Assembly: GCA_016709145.1 (NCBI GenBank)
Contig: JADJEK010000001.1
Coordinates: forward strand, 1,178,001 to 1,242,000
DNA from: Planctomycetota bacterium
Lineage (GTDB): Bacteria > Planctomycetota > B15-G4 > JADJEK01
Direction of reading: 5' to 3'
DNA: 64,000 nucleotides
Of this stretch, positions 1 through 8,773 are shown one piece after another; within the stretch, counting starts at the first letter, position 1; the number at the start of each line of letters is the position of its first letter. The notes beneath the pieces were generated by a model that was not told where the DNA came from, ran no database searches, and saw only the letters and a program-made list of their open reading frames with translations. The position numbers and the translations under genes were made by a program.

Positions 1-3000
1 GCCATGCGCGTGGTCCATGTGATCGAGAAGCAGTTCGATCGGCGGAGGGCCTGAAGCGCCAGCGTGGGCCGACGCGGTGGGTTCGCGAAAGGCAACTCGT
101 TTCAGGCCAGCGGTATCCCAGCGGCGCTCGATGCGCGACGCGCAGCGCGCAAAGGTCTGGTTCCATTTCAGTGCGTCGAGTGCTTCATCCGCAGCTCGAC
201 GCAGGTCGCGCACTTGCACCCAACTGGTGCGCAGTAGGACACGGACAGAGCTTCGAAGCAGGGCCACGGGTATCGAGTCCGATGGTGGGGACTCGGCACC
301 CGACGGTCGGACGGATTCCGTCATCCACTCGAGCAGCTTCGCTCGCGGATACGCGGTGACCCCACGCAACTCGATGGCCCGCAGGGCGGCCGGCAACTCC
401 GCATGTTGTCCTTTCGACTCGCGAGGCAATGCCCTCAGCGCGCGCAGCATCGCGTCGAAAGCGTCCAGTTCCCTCTCGTCGGGGGAGAGGTAGCTCCGCA
501 TGATGCGGCTCGTCCCATCCGCGATGCAGACCGGCTTCGACGTCGTCAGAGGATCCGGGATCGCGCGTGGCCTTCCGCGCGCCTCGAGTCGCCGTTCCGT
601 CCCGTGCGCCACCAAGGAAAGCACGGCCAATGTCATTGCTTCGGGCTGTGCATGGACGAGTTCTCCGATGAGCTTCTCGTCCTCGGCGAGAACATAGAAC
701 GACTGGTTGGCGAGCAGTCGATCCACGCTGCGACGCCACACTTGAACCGCGAACTTCGAGTGCGGCTCCAAGAGGTCAGGAACGGCGTCGTACAAGCGTC
801 GAGCCAACACGTCGTCGATGTCGATCAGGCCCTCGATCCACGAGACACACGCGGCGGGCTGGATCGACGCGAGACATCGACAGAGAGCCCCACCGAGCAT
901 CGCGCGAACCACGCGAACGAATGCAGCCACAGGCCCGCCCAGCTCGCCGGTCAGTCGTTCGAACGCGCGAGACAGCGGCTCCGTGAGGATGCGTCGAACC
1001 TCCACTCGATGCGAGCGCACGAGTTCCCGTCGGGCACCGATGCGCGGTTCGATGACGGCGCGAGCAGCAACCTCTGCGATCTCGATCCACGGCGGCGGAA
1101 TGTCGGACGCGAGAGCGGCACGGAGCAAGATTGCTTCGGCTCTCGGATCCGAGCGCGTGTCGTCCTGGAGTCGCTCCAGGGCCTTGAGCAACGTTTGGAG
1201 AGTGCGCCTTCGATCGTCGGCTGGAAGTTTGGTGATCCATGCGACGACGTCGTTGGCGAGATCCTCGTCGAATTCGGTCGCGACAGCTTCGGTCACTGCG
1301 TAGCGCAGATTCGCGGGCAGATTCGGAAGCTCGAGCAGTCGTTGGAAGTACGAGGCGAGATCGCCAGCCGACGAACCGTTCTCGCGGTCTTGAGCGCGCA
1401 GGATACCGACGATCGCACGGAGCACCGAAACCCGATCCAGCGCGTCGGGCTCGCGCGTGAGCCACGACACGAAAACCTCGAACTCTTCGTCGAGCAAGGA
1501 CAGCGCGTTGAAGTAGTCGTGGAACACACGATGTCGGAATTGCCGACTCGATCCCGGGCGAAGGATCCCGAGTCCGACGAGGAGTTGCCAATCGGATTCC
1601 CCGATCCCCACGAGACCCTGATTCGCCCCCGCGACCGAGGTGGAACCACCGCGCATGCAGACCGCCAGTCGCTTGGCCGCATCCCGCGCTCTTGCTCCTC
1701 GGGGTTCGCCTTCGAGCTTCTCGCGGAGGAACGCATTCACCAAGGCGGTCGTCGTGGCAGGAAAGGACTTCGAACCAGGCGCTCCGGTGAACGCCGCGAG
1801 GAACAGCTCGAGCCGCAGAGGATTCGCGATGAGCTTGAGTGTTCGCGGATCGAGCCGATCGACGTCCGGACCATGGGGCGCGCACGACTTTCCTACGCGG
1901 CGGACTTCGTCGGTCGAGAGTTCGTCGACGGTGAGCCTGACCGACTGCTGGAGACGTGAGTCGAGCTCCGGCACGACAGAACGAGATCCGACGATGACGC
2001 GGAGCCCGGACGTCGCGCGAGCGGCCCGGAGGATCTCGACGACTTGCTTCCTGCGTTCGCTCGTCGTGACCTCGTCGAAGCCATCGACGACGAGGACGTA
2101 TCCAGAACCGTGCTTCTGCACGAGCCCTTCGAAGACGACGCGAGCACCGCGAGGGTCCCTCGCGAAGCGGAGTTTGGTCGCGGCTTCCTCGGTCGCGAAG
2201 AGTGCGCTCTCGACGTAGATCGCGCGGCCGGATTCGAGGCTGTCGACGAAGGACCGCAACAAGTGGCTCTTTCCCACCCCAGCGTCGCCGAGCACGAGAA
2301 CGTGGTTCGTCGCGACCGCAGTGTGGAGCTTCGCCCGCAGTGCCGATCGTTCCAATCCGTCGAGTCGGTCGGCGGTCGACGAAGCCCTGCGCGAATCGGA
2401 ATCCTCGAGCCATCGGACGGCTTCGTGGATGAGACGAGTGGGGGAGTGCAGCACGCCGTCGGACTCGAGTTTGTCCTCGATCCGATCCAGCGTGACCCAG
2501 TCGAAATTCGAGTGCGAGGGAGCGAACACGTCGACCACCTCTCGCAGGCGAGCGAAGGGAGCGCCGTCGGCCAAGAGTCCCGCGCGACGCATGTCGTTGT
2601 CGACATCCGCACCGTCGAGACGGACGAAACGAACGGACGTTGCTCGCAGAAAGCGGTCGACCGTTTCCTCGTTGCCGTCGATGTGCAGCAACCGCCCCCG
2701 GAGGGCGAGGTCGCCGGCAAGGCCCGACCACTTCGCTCGCGCCGGTGGTTCGTCCTTCAGAACCATGACGAATCGATCGTCGTCTTGAGCTCGACCTAAG
2801 TCACGCCGCCGCTCGAATGCGCGAAACGCCTGTTCGATCGCGGTGAACAGGTCGTCGCGCTGAGGAGTCCGACTGCGAAGCTTCGCATCGTGCCAGCGCC
2901 ACGCTCCGTCGACGGTCTCGCCGAGCACGTCGGCCTCGACGGTTGATCCTCCGACGACGGGCTCCTGAGCGTGCGTCCGAATCCGATGCAACGCTGGCTC

Positions 3001-3099
3001 GGGACGCGGTTGGTTTCGGGCGATCAGTGCATCGCAGAGCAGGCGCAAGATCAACGCACGCTCGAGCTCGTCGCCACGTTTCGGTCCGCGCCCGCTCAT
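1..3099 (-). CDS. NACHT/STAND-type NTPase with nuclease-like N-terminus (3' end outside window)
   Basis: 1033 residues are visible and the frame is still open at the window edge. Residues 1-170 look like a restriction-endonuclease fold: D57 in VEADVLG and D71-A-K73 in WHDAKL give the D...(D/E)xK spacing of PD-(D/E)xK nucleases, as in nuclease-headed STAND and Cap4-like proteins. Residues about 260-480 form the NTPase: Walker A GDAGVGKSH at 271-279, Walker B VLVVDGFDEV at 335-344 in the DGxDE form typical of NACHT proteins, then VGSR as a sensor-like motif. The rest is helical and rich in Leu, Ala and Arg, as expected for a repeat-type sensing region. The ATG at 3099 overlaps the stop of the nucleotidyltransferase gene by ATGA, so it is the third gene of one operon. 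A role in defence is inferred from architecture; the nuclease assignment is the weaker part. Confidence 0.75.
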   Translation of the reverse strand, partial: MSGRGPKRGDELERALILRLLCDALIARNQPRPEPALHRIRTHAQEPVVGGSTVEADVLGETVDGAWRWHDAKLRSRTPQRDDLFTAIEQAFRAFERRRDLGRAQDDDRFVMVLKDEPPARAKWSGLAGDLALRGRLLHIDGNEETVDRFLRATSVRFVRLDGADVDNDMRRAGLLADGAPFARLREVVDVFAPSHSNFDWVTLDRIEDKLESDGVLHSPTRLIHEAVRWLEDSDSRRASSTADRLDGLERSALRAKLHTAVATNHVLVLGDAGVGKSHLLRSFVDSLESGRAIYVESALFATEEAATKLRFARDPRGARVVFEGLVQKHGSGYVLVVDGFDEVTTSERRKQVVEILRAARATSGLRVIVGSRSVVPELDSRLQQSVRLTVDELSTDEVRRVGKSCAPHGPDVDRLDPRTLKLIANPLRLELFLAAFTGAPGSKSFPATTTALVNAFLREKLEGEPRGARARDAAKRLAVCMRGGSTSVAGANQGLVGIGESDWQLLVGLGILRPGSSRQFRHRVFHDYFNALSLLDEEFEVFVSWLTREPDALDRVSVLRAIVGILRAQDRENGSSAGDLASYFQRLLELPNLPANLRYAVTEAVATEFDEDLANDVVAWITKLPADDRRRTLQTLLKALERLQDDTRSDPRAEAILLRAALASDIPPPWIEIAEVAARAVIEPRIGARRELVRSHRVEVRRILTEPLSRAFERLTGELGGPVAAFVRVVRAMLGGALCRCLASIQPAACVSWIEGLIDIDDVLARRLYDAVPDLLEPHSKFAVQVWRRSVDRLLANQSFYVLAEDEKLIGELVHAQPEAMTLAVLSLVAHGTERRLEARGRPRAIPDPLTTSKPVCIADGTSRIMRSYLSPDERELDAFDAMLRALRALPRESKGQHAELPAALRAIELRGVTAYPRAKLLEWMTESVRPSGAESPPSDSIPVALLRSSVRVLLRTSWVQVRDLRRAADEALDALKWNQTFARCASRIERRWDTAGLKRVAFREPTASAHAGASGPPPIELLLDHMDHAHG

Positions 3100-3941
3100 G
3101 ACGACTCAATTCCGCAGTCGTCGAGGAAACCGCGCACGAGTTCGCGCGCGTCGGAGAGGGATCGCCTTCGCCGGACCAACTCGGTGTCGAGTCCCCGCGA
3201 GCGTGGGTCGAGGAACTGCTCACGCAGAATGCCCACACCGCGCTCCACGTCTTTGGCTGCGGAGCGTGACTGGGCTCGAAGCGAAGGGGCCAACCGCGCG
3301 AGTTCCTCGCCCCGACCGCGGAAGAGTGCTGCGACCTCGACGATCGATGCCGCATCCGACTCGGCCTTTCCTTGGCGCCGACGCCGATCGGCTCGAATGA
3401 GCGCCTTCTGGAGCACGAAGCTCAGCGGATTGGGTACCCGCACTTCGAAACGCGCGAACTCGCCGATGCGCAACAAGCGCGGCTCGGCGAATAGCAGATG
3501 CAACTGATCGACGATCTGAGGCACTGGCTCGGCACAAGACCAAGGCAGGCTGCGTGGGGGTCGCTGTCCTCCGCCGCGCACGGATGCGATGAGCTCGACT
3601 TCGGGCATCGTGATGTTGCTCGCGAGTGGCCCCCGCCGGAACTCGAGCGTGACGAACGGGCCGGAGCCGGCGCCGTAGTCCGCGCCACGGCGGACGGGCA
3701 CATAACCAAGCTCACTCAGGTCTCTGGCCATGTCGCGCATCCAGGTGTCCTGCCGGGCAATCGATTCGCTTGCGCCGTCGAGGGCAAGGTCGAGATCGAG
3801 AGTCGCGACCGGATCCACGGTTTGAGCGAACGCCGACTGATAAAGCGCAATCGTCCAAGCACCGCACAGCACAGTGTGCTCGGGAAGCGGAGTCAGCCGT
3901 CTTAGAAGTTCGAGCACCGTGTCGAAGTGGATCGGCGTCAT
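3096..3941 (-). CDS. Nucleotidyltransferase-fold protein (GSU2403/AbiEii-like)
   Basis: 281 residues starting at ATG 3941, which overlaps the stop of the upstream AbiEi-like gene (ATGA). An upstream in-frame ATG at 4046 would bury 35 residues in that gene and is less likely. The N-terminus has the nucleotidyltransferase signature: a helix, then LCGAWTIALY (25-34), then TLDLDLALDG with the acidic pair D49 and D51 that would bind metal. The middle region (GYVPVRRGADY, then VTLEF) and helical C-terminus fit stand-alone nucleotidyltransferases that pair with AbiEi-like regulators in type IV toxin-antitoxin loci. The substrate cannot be told from sequence. It lies between the regulator and the STAND NTPase, both joined by 4-bp overlaps, so stoichiometric coupling is likely. 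Could instead be a degenerate substrate-binding member of the fold. Confidence 0.65.
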   Translation of the reverse strand: MTPIHFDTVLELLRRLTPLPEHTVLCGAWTIALYQSAFAQTVDPVATLDLDLALDGASESIARQDTWMRDMARDLSELGYVPVRRGADYGAGSGPFVTLEFRRGPLASNITMPEVELIASVRGGGQRPPRSLPWSCAEPVPQIVDQLHLLFAEPRLLRIGEFARFEVRVPNPLSFVLQKALIRADRRRRQGKAESDAASIVEVAALFRGRGEELARLAPSLRAQSRSAAKDVERGVGILREQFLDPRSRGLDTELVRRRRSLSDARELVRGFLDDCGIESS

Positions 3942-5173
3942 CGTCGACCTCCGTCCGCAGTCTCGAACAAGGCGGGGAGTGACTCGGCGAGCTTGTCGAG
4001 AGCTTCCTTGCCCTTGAACGGATCGAGCACGAGGTCGATCGCACACTGCACCACGTCGACGCGCGGGACGGAGCCGTCGGTCCCGAGATCATGGACGAAG
4101 CGCCAGACGCTCTCTGGGAACTGTGGCCGCACGAACAGCGCGTTCCAGCCCGGCGCATCGTCGATCTCGAAGCCGAGGTCGCGAGCCATCACGTCGACGT
4201 CGCCGTCGACGTAGATCACGAGGGGCGCTCCGACCACGTGCTGCAACGGCAAGCCCGATCGCAGTCCGTGCAGCGACAACGCGCGATGACTCGTCACGGC
4301 GAATCGATGTCCAGGTGTCAGTTCCAACTGAGGCCCATGGGCCCGGATCTTCAGTCGCGATGCGTCGTGCGGCCATTCATCAGGACTCACCTCGCGCAAT
4401 CGAGCGCGCACTCCGTGGTCGCGCTGCCGAACCGAGCGTTCTGCGAAGGCTCGCAGGAGACGAGCACGATCGACGATCTCGAAGACGTCGCCGTCGGTCC
4501 GAAGGAACCCCAGGCGCCGGAAGGCGGATACGAATCGATGAGCCTGGTTCGGCGACACGCCTGCGACTCGAGCGAGTTCTCCCGCCGAGCGAATGTCGTC
4601 GCGACTCGCCGATGAGAGCGCTGCCGATCGCGACCATCGCGCCTGCAGGGAGTGCAGAAGCAGGGTCTTCGCACAGACGAGAAACTGATCGGAGAAGCCA
4701 GCGGCCCTCGGACTTCGGTGTCTCGAGGTCGCGGGCTTGTGCTTCGCGACCCCGGGGTCCGCGACGAACTCCGAACGGGCCTCTGGGCTGGACCACAGCA
4801 GATGGTCGCCGTCCGTGACCAGCCACCGGCACATCGACCCCAAGTTGCTCTCATCGATGAACGCCGCGATCCGTGCCGCACTTCGCGCCGAGAACCACTT
4901 GGTCGTGACGACGACGTACGGAACGTCCGTGGCAGCCGTCCGTCGAGCGTCGAATGCGCCGGCACCGCGCAGGCGAAACCAACCCCTCGCGAGCGCTCCT
5001 TCCAACTGTGCGACACCGGAGATGAGGCAACGTTCGACTGCAATCACCGCGCGGTGACCACGCTGATGGACAGCATGGACGACGGCGTCGTCGCGCCGCT
5101 CCGCGGACTCCACGCGGATCGACTCCGTCGCGAAGCCGAGCGCGGCGAGGGTGGTGTTTGGGTCGCGATTCAT
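3938..5173 (-). CDS. AbiEi-like winged-helix regulator / antitoxin-like protein
   Basis: 411 residues, first gene of a leftward three-gene operon. The architecture follows long AbiEi-family antitoxins: an N-terminal alpha/beta part (VPYVVVTTKWFSARSAARI near residues 85-105, resembling the restriction-fold head of the family), a winged helix around residues 190-240 (SAGELARVAGVSPNQAHRF, then a wing), and a C-terminal part with APLVIYVDGDVDVMARDLGF and VDVVQCAIDLVLDP, the region where AbiEi relatives keep a conserved VDLL-type helix. Known AbiEi proteins repress their own promoter by binding inverted repeats; a perfect inverted repeat lies 11 bp upstream of this start. The gene is followed without gap by a nucleotidyltransferase, as in type IV toxin-antitoxin pairs. 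Family assignment is by pattern only. Confidence 0.6.
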   Translation of the reverse strand: MNRDPNTTLAALGFATESIRVESAERRDDAVVHAVHQRGHRAVIAVERCLISGVAQLEGALARGWFRLRGAGAFDARRTAATDVPYVVVTTKWFSARSAARIAAFIDESNLGSMCRWLVTDGDHLLWSSPEARSEFVADPGVAKHKPATSRHRSPRAAGFSDQFLVCAKTLLLHSLQARWSRSAALSSASRDDIRSAGELARVAGVSPNQAHRFVSAFRRLGFLRTDGDVFEIVDRARLLRAFAERSVRQRDHGVRARLREVSPDEWPHDASRLKIRAHGPQLELTPGHRFAVTSHRALSLHGLRSGLPLQHVVGAPLVIYVDGDVDVMARDLGFEIDDAPGWNALFVRPQFPESVWRFVHDLGTDGSVPRVDVVQCAIDLVLDPFKGKEALDKLAESLPALFETADGGRR

Positions 5174-5181
5174 GGCACGAA

Positions 5182-5210
5182 CTACTAGTCGATGTTCACC
5201 GACTAGTCAA
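5182..5210 (-). promoter_or_regulatory. Promoter with overlapping inverted-repeat operator for the AbiEi-like operon
   Basis: A perfect 8-bp inverted repeat ACTAGTCG...CGACTAGT (arms 5184-5191 and 5200-5207, 8-bp spacer) sits 11 bp before the ATG at 5173. On the minus strand a TTGACT -35 (5205-5210) and a weak TAGTAG -10 (5182-5187) are spaced by exactly 17 bp and straddle the repeat. A protein bound there would block RNA polymerase, matching AbiEi-type autoregulation. The expected transcription start lies next to the ATG, so the mRNA may be leaderless or nearly so. The repeat is certain; its role is inferred. Confidence 0.6.
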
Positions 5211-5336
5211 GATTTCGGTGTTGCGGTGTTTGCGTCATAAGCCGTTGTTGCTAAGTAGTTCGATCACTCCCTCGGGGCGAACCGATACGCGGAGGATCGG
5301 ATCCAGCAAAGGCCGAACGCCGCTCGGGTGATTCCC

Positions 5337-6485
5337 CTACGGATCACTCTCGAGATCGTCGAAGAACTGATCGCTCGAGCCCAAGTCCTTCAGGTACTCG
5401 TGGAAGTCGAGCTTGGTGTCGGCGTCGATCTTCTGCTTCGCGTCCTGGCCGAGGATGCGGTCGGTGACCCAGTTCGGCAGGTAGACCTCGGCGGTCAGTT
5501 CCTTGTCGTGGACCGTTTCTTCGAGTGCGACGAGGTTGTTCTTCACGAGCGTGCTGCGCTTCGCGAGGAAGCGACGCTTCTTCAGCAGATCCTCTTCGTC
5601 GGCGGAAATCAGCTTCAGCAGGTCGACCGCGTCGAGGAACGCGGAGCCCTCCATCAGTTCCTGGAACAGCAGGGTCACGAGGATCAGCGTCTCTTCGTCG
5701 CCGAGCTTGAACTCCGCGCGCAGTTGTTCGAGCGCGAAGTCCTGGCCCTTCTTCGTCAGTGCGAACGACTCGGTCATGCGGCCGCGGAAGCGGTCGATCT
5801 GCTGGCGCAGCGCGGTGACGGTCTCGGCGGTGCCGAGGCCGACGTCGTCCCAGTAGTCGAACTGGAAGATGCGCGCGGCTCGCTTGCGATACAGCAACGA
5901 CAAGCGTCGCCAATCGAGCACGAACGCGGCGTTGTGCTTGTACGCCGTCGCACGCGAGCGTCCGCGCAACAGCGCCGCTCCGCCCGGATGCGCGAGGAAC
6001 GCGCCGCGCACGAGGCGGAAGACGCGGTCCGACAGCTTGAACGGCATGTCGAGCCAATCGTCGTCGACCGCATCTTCGCGCACATCGGGGATGATCAACC
6101 CGGCGGATTGCAGCGCACCGGTCGGATCGAGGTAGTTCGCGCCGCGCAGGACGTCGAACGACGACTCGAACAGCAGCGCGACGAGCTCGCGCCCCTTCAT
6201 GTACGGGTTCTCGTGGACGAGCCGTCGCCGCAGCAGGGCCAGCAGGATCACGAACTCGAACTTCGTGAGTTTGTAGCGCTGCAGCAGCGAGCCCAGTGCG
6301 GACGCGACCGGCAAGTGGTGGACGTCGCGGCCGATGGCGTCGACGGCGCGCCGACTCTTCAGCACGAGAGAGCGCGACTCCGTGGCGCTCGCAGAACCCG
6401 ACAGCAAGCGCTCGCGCATCGCACCGAGATCGTCGTAGCGATCGAGGATGCGCTTCAGGACCGCCCGTTCGTTGCTCGCCGCCAT
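5337..6485 (-). CDS. Hypothetical helical protein, resembles winged-helix head of some AAA+ ATPases
   Basis: 382 residues from ATG 6485 (MAASNER). The frame is open upstream, but that part is Arg/Pro-rich and lies in the divergent promoter region with ppx. The protein is mostly helical, with two related halves: KLTKFEFVILLALLRRRL around residue 70, and LGDEETLILVTLLFQELMEG around residue 285, each followed by a helix pair. This helix-rich winged-helix style is seen as the N-terminal part of some AAA+ ATPases, but there is no Walker A or B here, so it would act as a stand-alone binding or adaptor protein. No signal peptide or membrane segment, so cytoplasmic. It stands alone between the AbiEi-like operon and the ppx cluster. 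I do not recognise a function. Confidence 0.75.
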   Translation of the reverse strand: MAASNERAVLKRILDRYDDLGAMRERLLSGSASATESRSLVLKSRRAVDAIGRDVHHLPVASALGSLLQRYKLTKFEFVILLALLRRRLVHENPYMKGRELVALLFESSFDVLRGANYLDPTGALQSAGLIIPDVREDAVDDDWLDMPFKLSDRVFRLVRGAFLAHPGGAALLRGRSRATAYKHNAAFVLDWRRLSLLYRKRAARIFQFDYWDDVGLGTAETVTALRQQIDRFRGRMTESFALTKKGQDFALEQLRAEFKLGDEETLILVTLLFQELMEGSAFLDAVDLLKLISADEEDLLKKRRFLAKRSTLVKNNLVALEETVHDKELTAEVYLPNWVTDRILGQDAKQKIDADTKLDFHEYLKDLGSSDQFFDDLESDP

Positions 6486-6653
6486 GGTGTCGACCTCGAC
6501 GTTGCGCGAAGTGGTCCGAACCGTCACCGCCGTGACCGACGGGTGCATCGGCGTTTCGGTTCGGGCGGATGATAGCCCTGGGCCTCCAGGGCGGCCGCAC
6601 GCAGGGGGTGTACCTCGCGCGGAACGAATCGGGTGGCGTATGGTGTCCGCCGT

Positions 6654-7622
6654 ATGGACGACTCCCCGGCAGGCCCAACCACGAAACCGACCCAAACCCA
6701 TTCACCGAAACGAGCTGCGATCGATCTCGGCTCGAACATGGTGCGCTGCTCGGTGGGACGTCGCCTCGCCGATGGCCGCGTCGACCTGATCGATCGGTTC
6801 GTGGCCGTCCCGCGATTGGCCGACGGATTGGGCTCCACCGGCACCCTGAACGCCGCCGCCGTCCTGCGCACCGGGATGGCTTTGGTCGAGCACGCCACCC
6901 GCGCGCGGGCGGCCGGAGCCGTGTCCATCGACGTCGTGGCAACCGGCGCGCTGCGTCTGGCTCGCAATGGGGAGGAGGTCCGCCGCGAACTCGAACGTCG
7001 CAGCGGACTCTCGATCCGCACGATCGACGGCCAGACCGAAGCGCGGCTCGCGCTCGCCGGAGTGCGGACGCACGTCGGCGAACACGCCGATCTCGCATTG
7101 GTCGACGTCGGCGGCAGTACGACCGAGTTCGTGGTCGCGCGCGGTCAGCGCATCGACGCCGTGTCGTTGAACGTCGGCGTCATCACGCTGTCCGAATGGG
7201 TCGCGGCAACGACCGACGAACGCACGCGCATCGCTGCGTTGAAGGAACGCGCGGCACAGGAAGTCGCGGCCGCGCGCTTCCCGGAACTCGCCGACGGACT
7301 GCCGTGCTTCGCGACCGGGGGAGCCGCCGTCGCGCTGGCGGCGTATCGGCGCGGCGTCAGCTACGTCGACTTCCAACCCACGACCGACGACGCGCTCGAG
7401 CGAGCCGAACTCGCGCCGATCTTCGATCGCTTCCTCGCGGCGCCGCGCGACGAGCGCGCACGCGCGTTGCGCATCTCGCCCGAGCACTGCGACCTCGTGC
7501 CGGCCGGCTTCGCGATCCTGACCGCCGTCCTCGCGCGCGCCGCGGTGCCGCGTATCCTGCCGACGATGCGAGGCGTCGCCGAAGGCCTGCTGCTCGAAGC
7601 CTCGCGTGGAGATCGGTGTTGA
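6654..7622 (+). CDS. Ppx/GppA phosphatase family protein
   Basis: 322 residues from ATG 6654. It shows the ASKHA-fold phosphate motifs of exopolyphosphatase/guanosine pentaphosphatase proteins: IDLGSNMVR near residue 22 (phosphate 1), VDVGGSTTEFV near residue 147 (phosphate 2, usually DIGGGSTE) and FATGGAAVALA near residue 223. The length fits the short, two-domain Ppx class without the HD domain. Expected activity is hydrolysis of polyphosphate or pppGpp, linking to stress signalling. The stop overlaps the start region of the signal peptidase gene (GTGTTGA), so the two are translationally coupled, followed by an ECF sigma factor. In-frame ATG 6633 is an alternative start. Substrate preference cannot be read from the sequence. 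Confidence 0.85.
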   Translation: MDDSPAGPTTKPTQTHSPKRAAIDLGSNMVRCSVGRRLADGRVDLIDRFVAVPRLADGLGSTGTLNAAAVLRTGMALVEHATRARAAGAVSIDVVATGALRLARNGEEVRRELERRSGLSIRTIDGQTEARLALAGVRTHVGEHADLALVDVGGSTTEFVVARGQRIDAVSLNVGVITLSEWVAATTDERTRIAALKERAAQEVAAARFPELADGLPCFATGGAAVALAAYRRGVSYVDFQPTTDDALERAELAPIFDRFLAAPRDERARALRISPEHCDLVPAGFAILTAVLARAAVPRILPTMRGVAEGLLLEASRGDRC

Positions 7623-8773
7623 CCGCGACCAGACCCACTCGACGCGTCGGATTGCTGGCATGGCGCATCGTCGTCGTGCTGCTGCTCGTCGTGCTCGTCG
7701 TGAAGTGGGGCGTCGTCGACGGCTACGAAGTGCGCGGCAATTCCATGCAGCCCGTGCTCGAGGATCGCGCGAGCGGCGCCGATCACGTGTTCGTGTTCAA
7801 ACGCCACTTCGACCTGTTCGAGCCGAACCGCCTCGATCTCGCGGTGTTCGAGAATCCCGAGAGCGCGGCTTCCGAGACCGACCTCGCGGGCAACTTGCTG
7901 GTGAAGCGCGTCTGGGCGCTCGAAGGCGACACGCTGCTCATCGAGAACGGCGACGTCCTGGTGCAACGCGACGGCACGTTCCGACCGGTGCCGCGCACGC
8001 TCGAGCAGATCGAGTCGATGCTGATCCCCGTGTGGTCGCTCGCGAACGACGCCACGGCCTTCGCGCTGCCGCAGCGCGTCGGACGCGCGAACGACGGTTG
8101 CGTCCTCGACGCCCGCGGCGGTGAATCCCTGTTCGTGCGGCCGAAGGACAACGTCGACGACGGCGGCTTCGATCGACTCGGCGTGCGCGAACGAGGCGCG
8201 AACTGGGTGCGCGACGTCGCTGTGCGAGCCCGCGTGACGAGCCTCGACACCACCACGCGAGTGCAACTCGAACTGCGCGAACTCGGCGACACCTTCGTCG
8301 CGACGATCGGGGCGGACGGCACGATCGCGCTGACGCGACATCGCGGCCCCGCGCAGGACGAGATCGCGACCGCGCGCGTCGCGCCACTTCACGACGCACC
8401 GCACGACGTGCTGTTCCTGAACGTCGACGACCGCGTAGCGCTCGTGCTCGACGGTGTCCCCGTGCTCGACGTCGCATACGGCGCGAACACGGACGTCGCC
8501 GGCATCCCGTCGAACGTGCCCGCACTCGGCGTGGTCGCGGGCGCCGCGCGCGTCCACGCGATCGAGGTCCTGCGCGACGTCTACGTCACCGACGACGGCA
8601 CGTTCGCGGTCCGCAGCCAGCCCTTCGTCGTGCCCGCAGACAGCGTGTTCGCCCTCGGCGACCACAGCAGCAAGAGCCGCGACAGCCGCCATTTCGGCGC
8701 GCTCGGCCACTCGCACCTGGTCGGCCGGCCCTTCTTCATCTTCATGCCGCTCCAAAGGTTACGGCCGTTGTGA
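7616..8773 (+). CDS. lepB: Signal peptidase I with large inserted domain
   Basis: 385 residues. I take GTG 7616 as the start; TTG 7619, which overlaps the ppx stop, is equally possible. One N-terminal membrane helix (about residues 12-32: LLAWRIVVVLLLVVLVV) precedes the catalytic domain. Catalytic Ser43 lies in RGNSMQP and the general base Lys97 in NLLVKRVW; the C-terminal box GDHSSKSRDSR (348-358) matches the GDNxxNSxDSR box E of the family. Between them, about residues 120-335, is a long beta-rich insert that resembles a LamG-like sandwich and is absent from standard bacterial enzymes. It would cut signal peptides on the outer face of the cytoplasmic membrane; this genome segment has many exported proteins. 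The next gene, for a sigma factor, starts inside its stop (GTGA). Confidence 0.9.
   Translation: MLTATRPTRRVGLLAWRIVVVLLLVVLVVKWGVVDGYEVRGNSMQPVLEDRASGADHVFVFKRHFDLFEPNRLDLAVFENPESAASETDLAGNLLVKRVWALEGDTLLIENGDVLVQRDGTFRPVPRTLEQIESMLIPVWSLANDATAFALPQRVGRANDGCVLDARGGESLFVRPKDNVDDGGFDRLGVRERGANWVRDVAVRARVTSLDTTTRVQLELRELGDTFVATIGADGTIALTRHRGPAQDEIATARVAPLHDAPHDVLFLNVDDRVALVLDGVPVLDVAYGANTDVAGIPSNVPALGVVAGAARVHAIEVLRDVYVTDDGTFAVRSQPFVVPADSVFALGDHSSKSRDSRHFGALGHSHLVGRPFFIFMPLQRLRPL

Noticed and set aside
403..1959. Long rightward open frame opposite the STAND gene
   Set aside because: Arg/Glu-rich composition with no domain; it is the antisense shadow of a well-formed leftward frame with Walker motifs.
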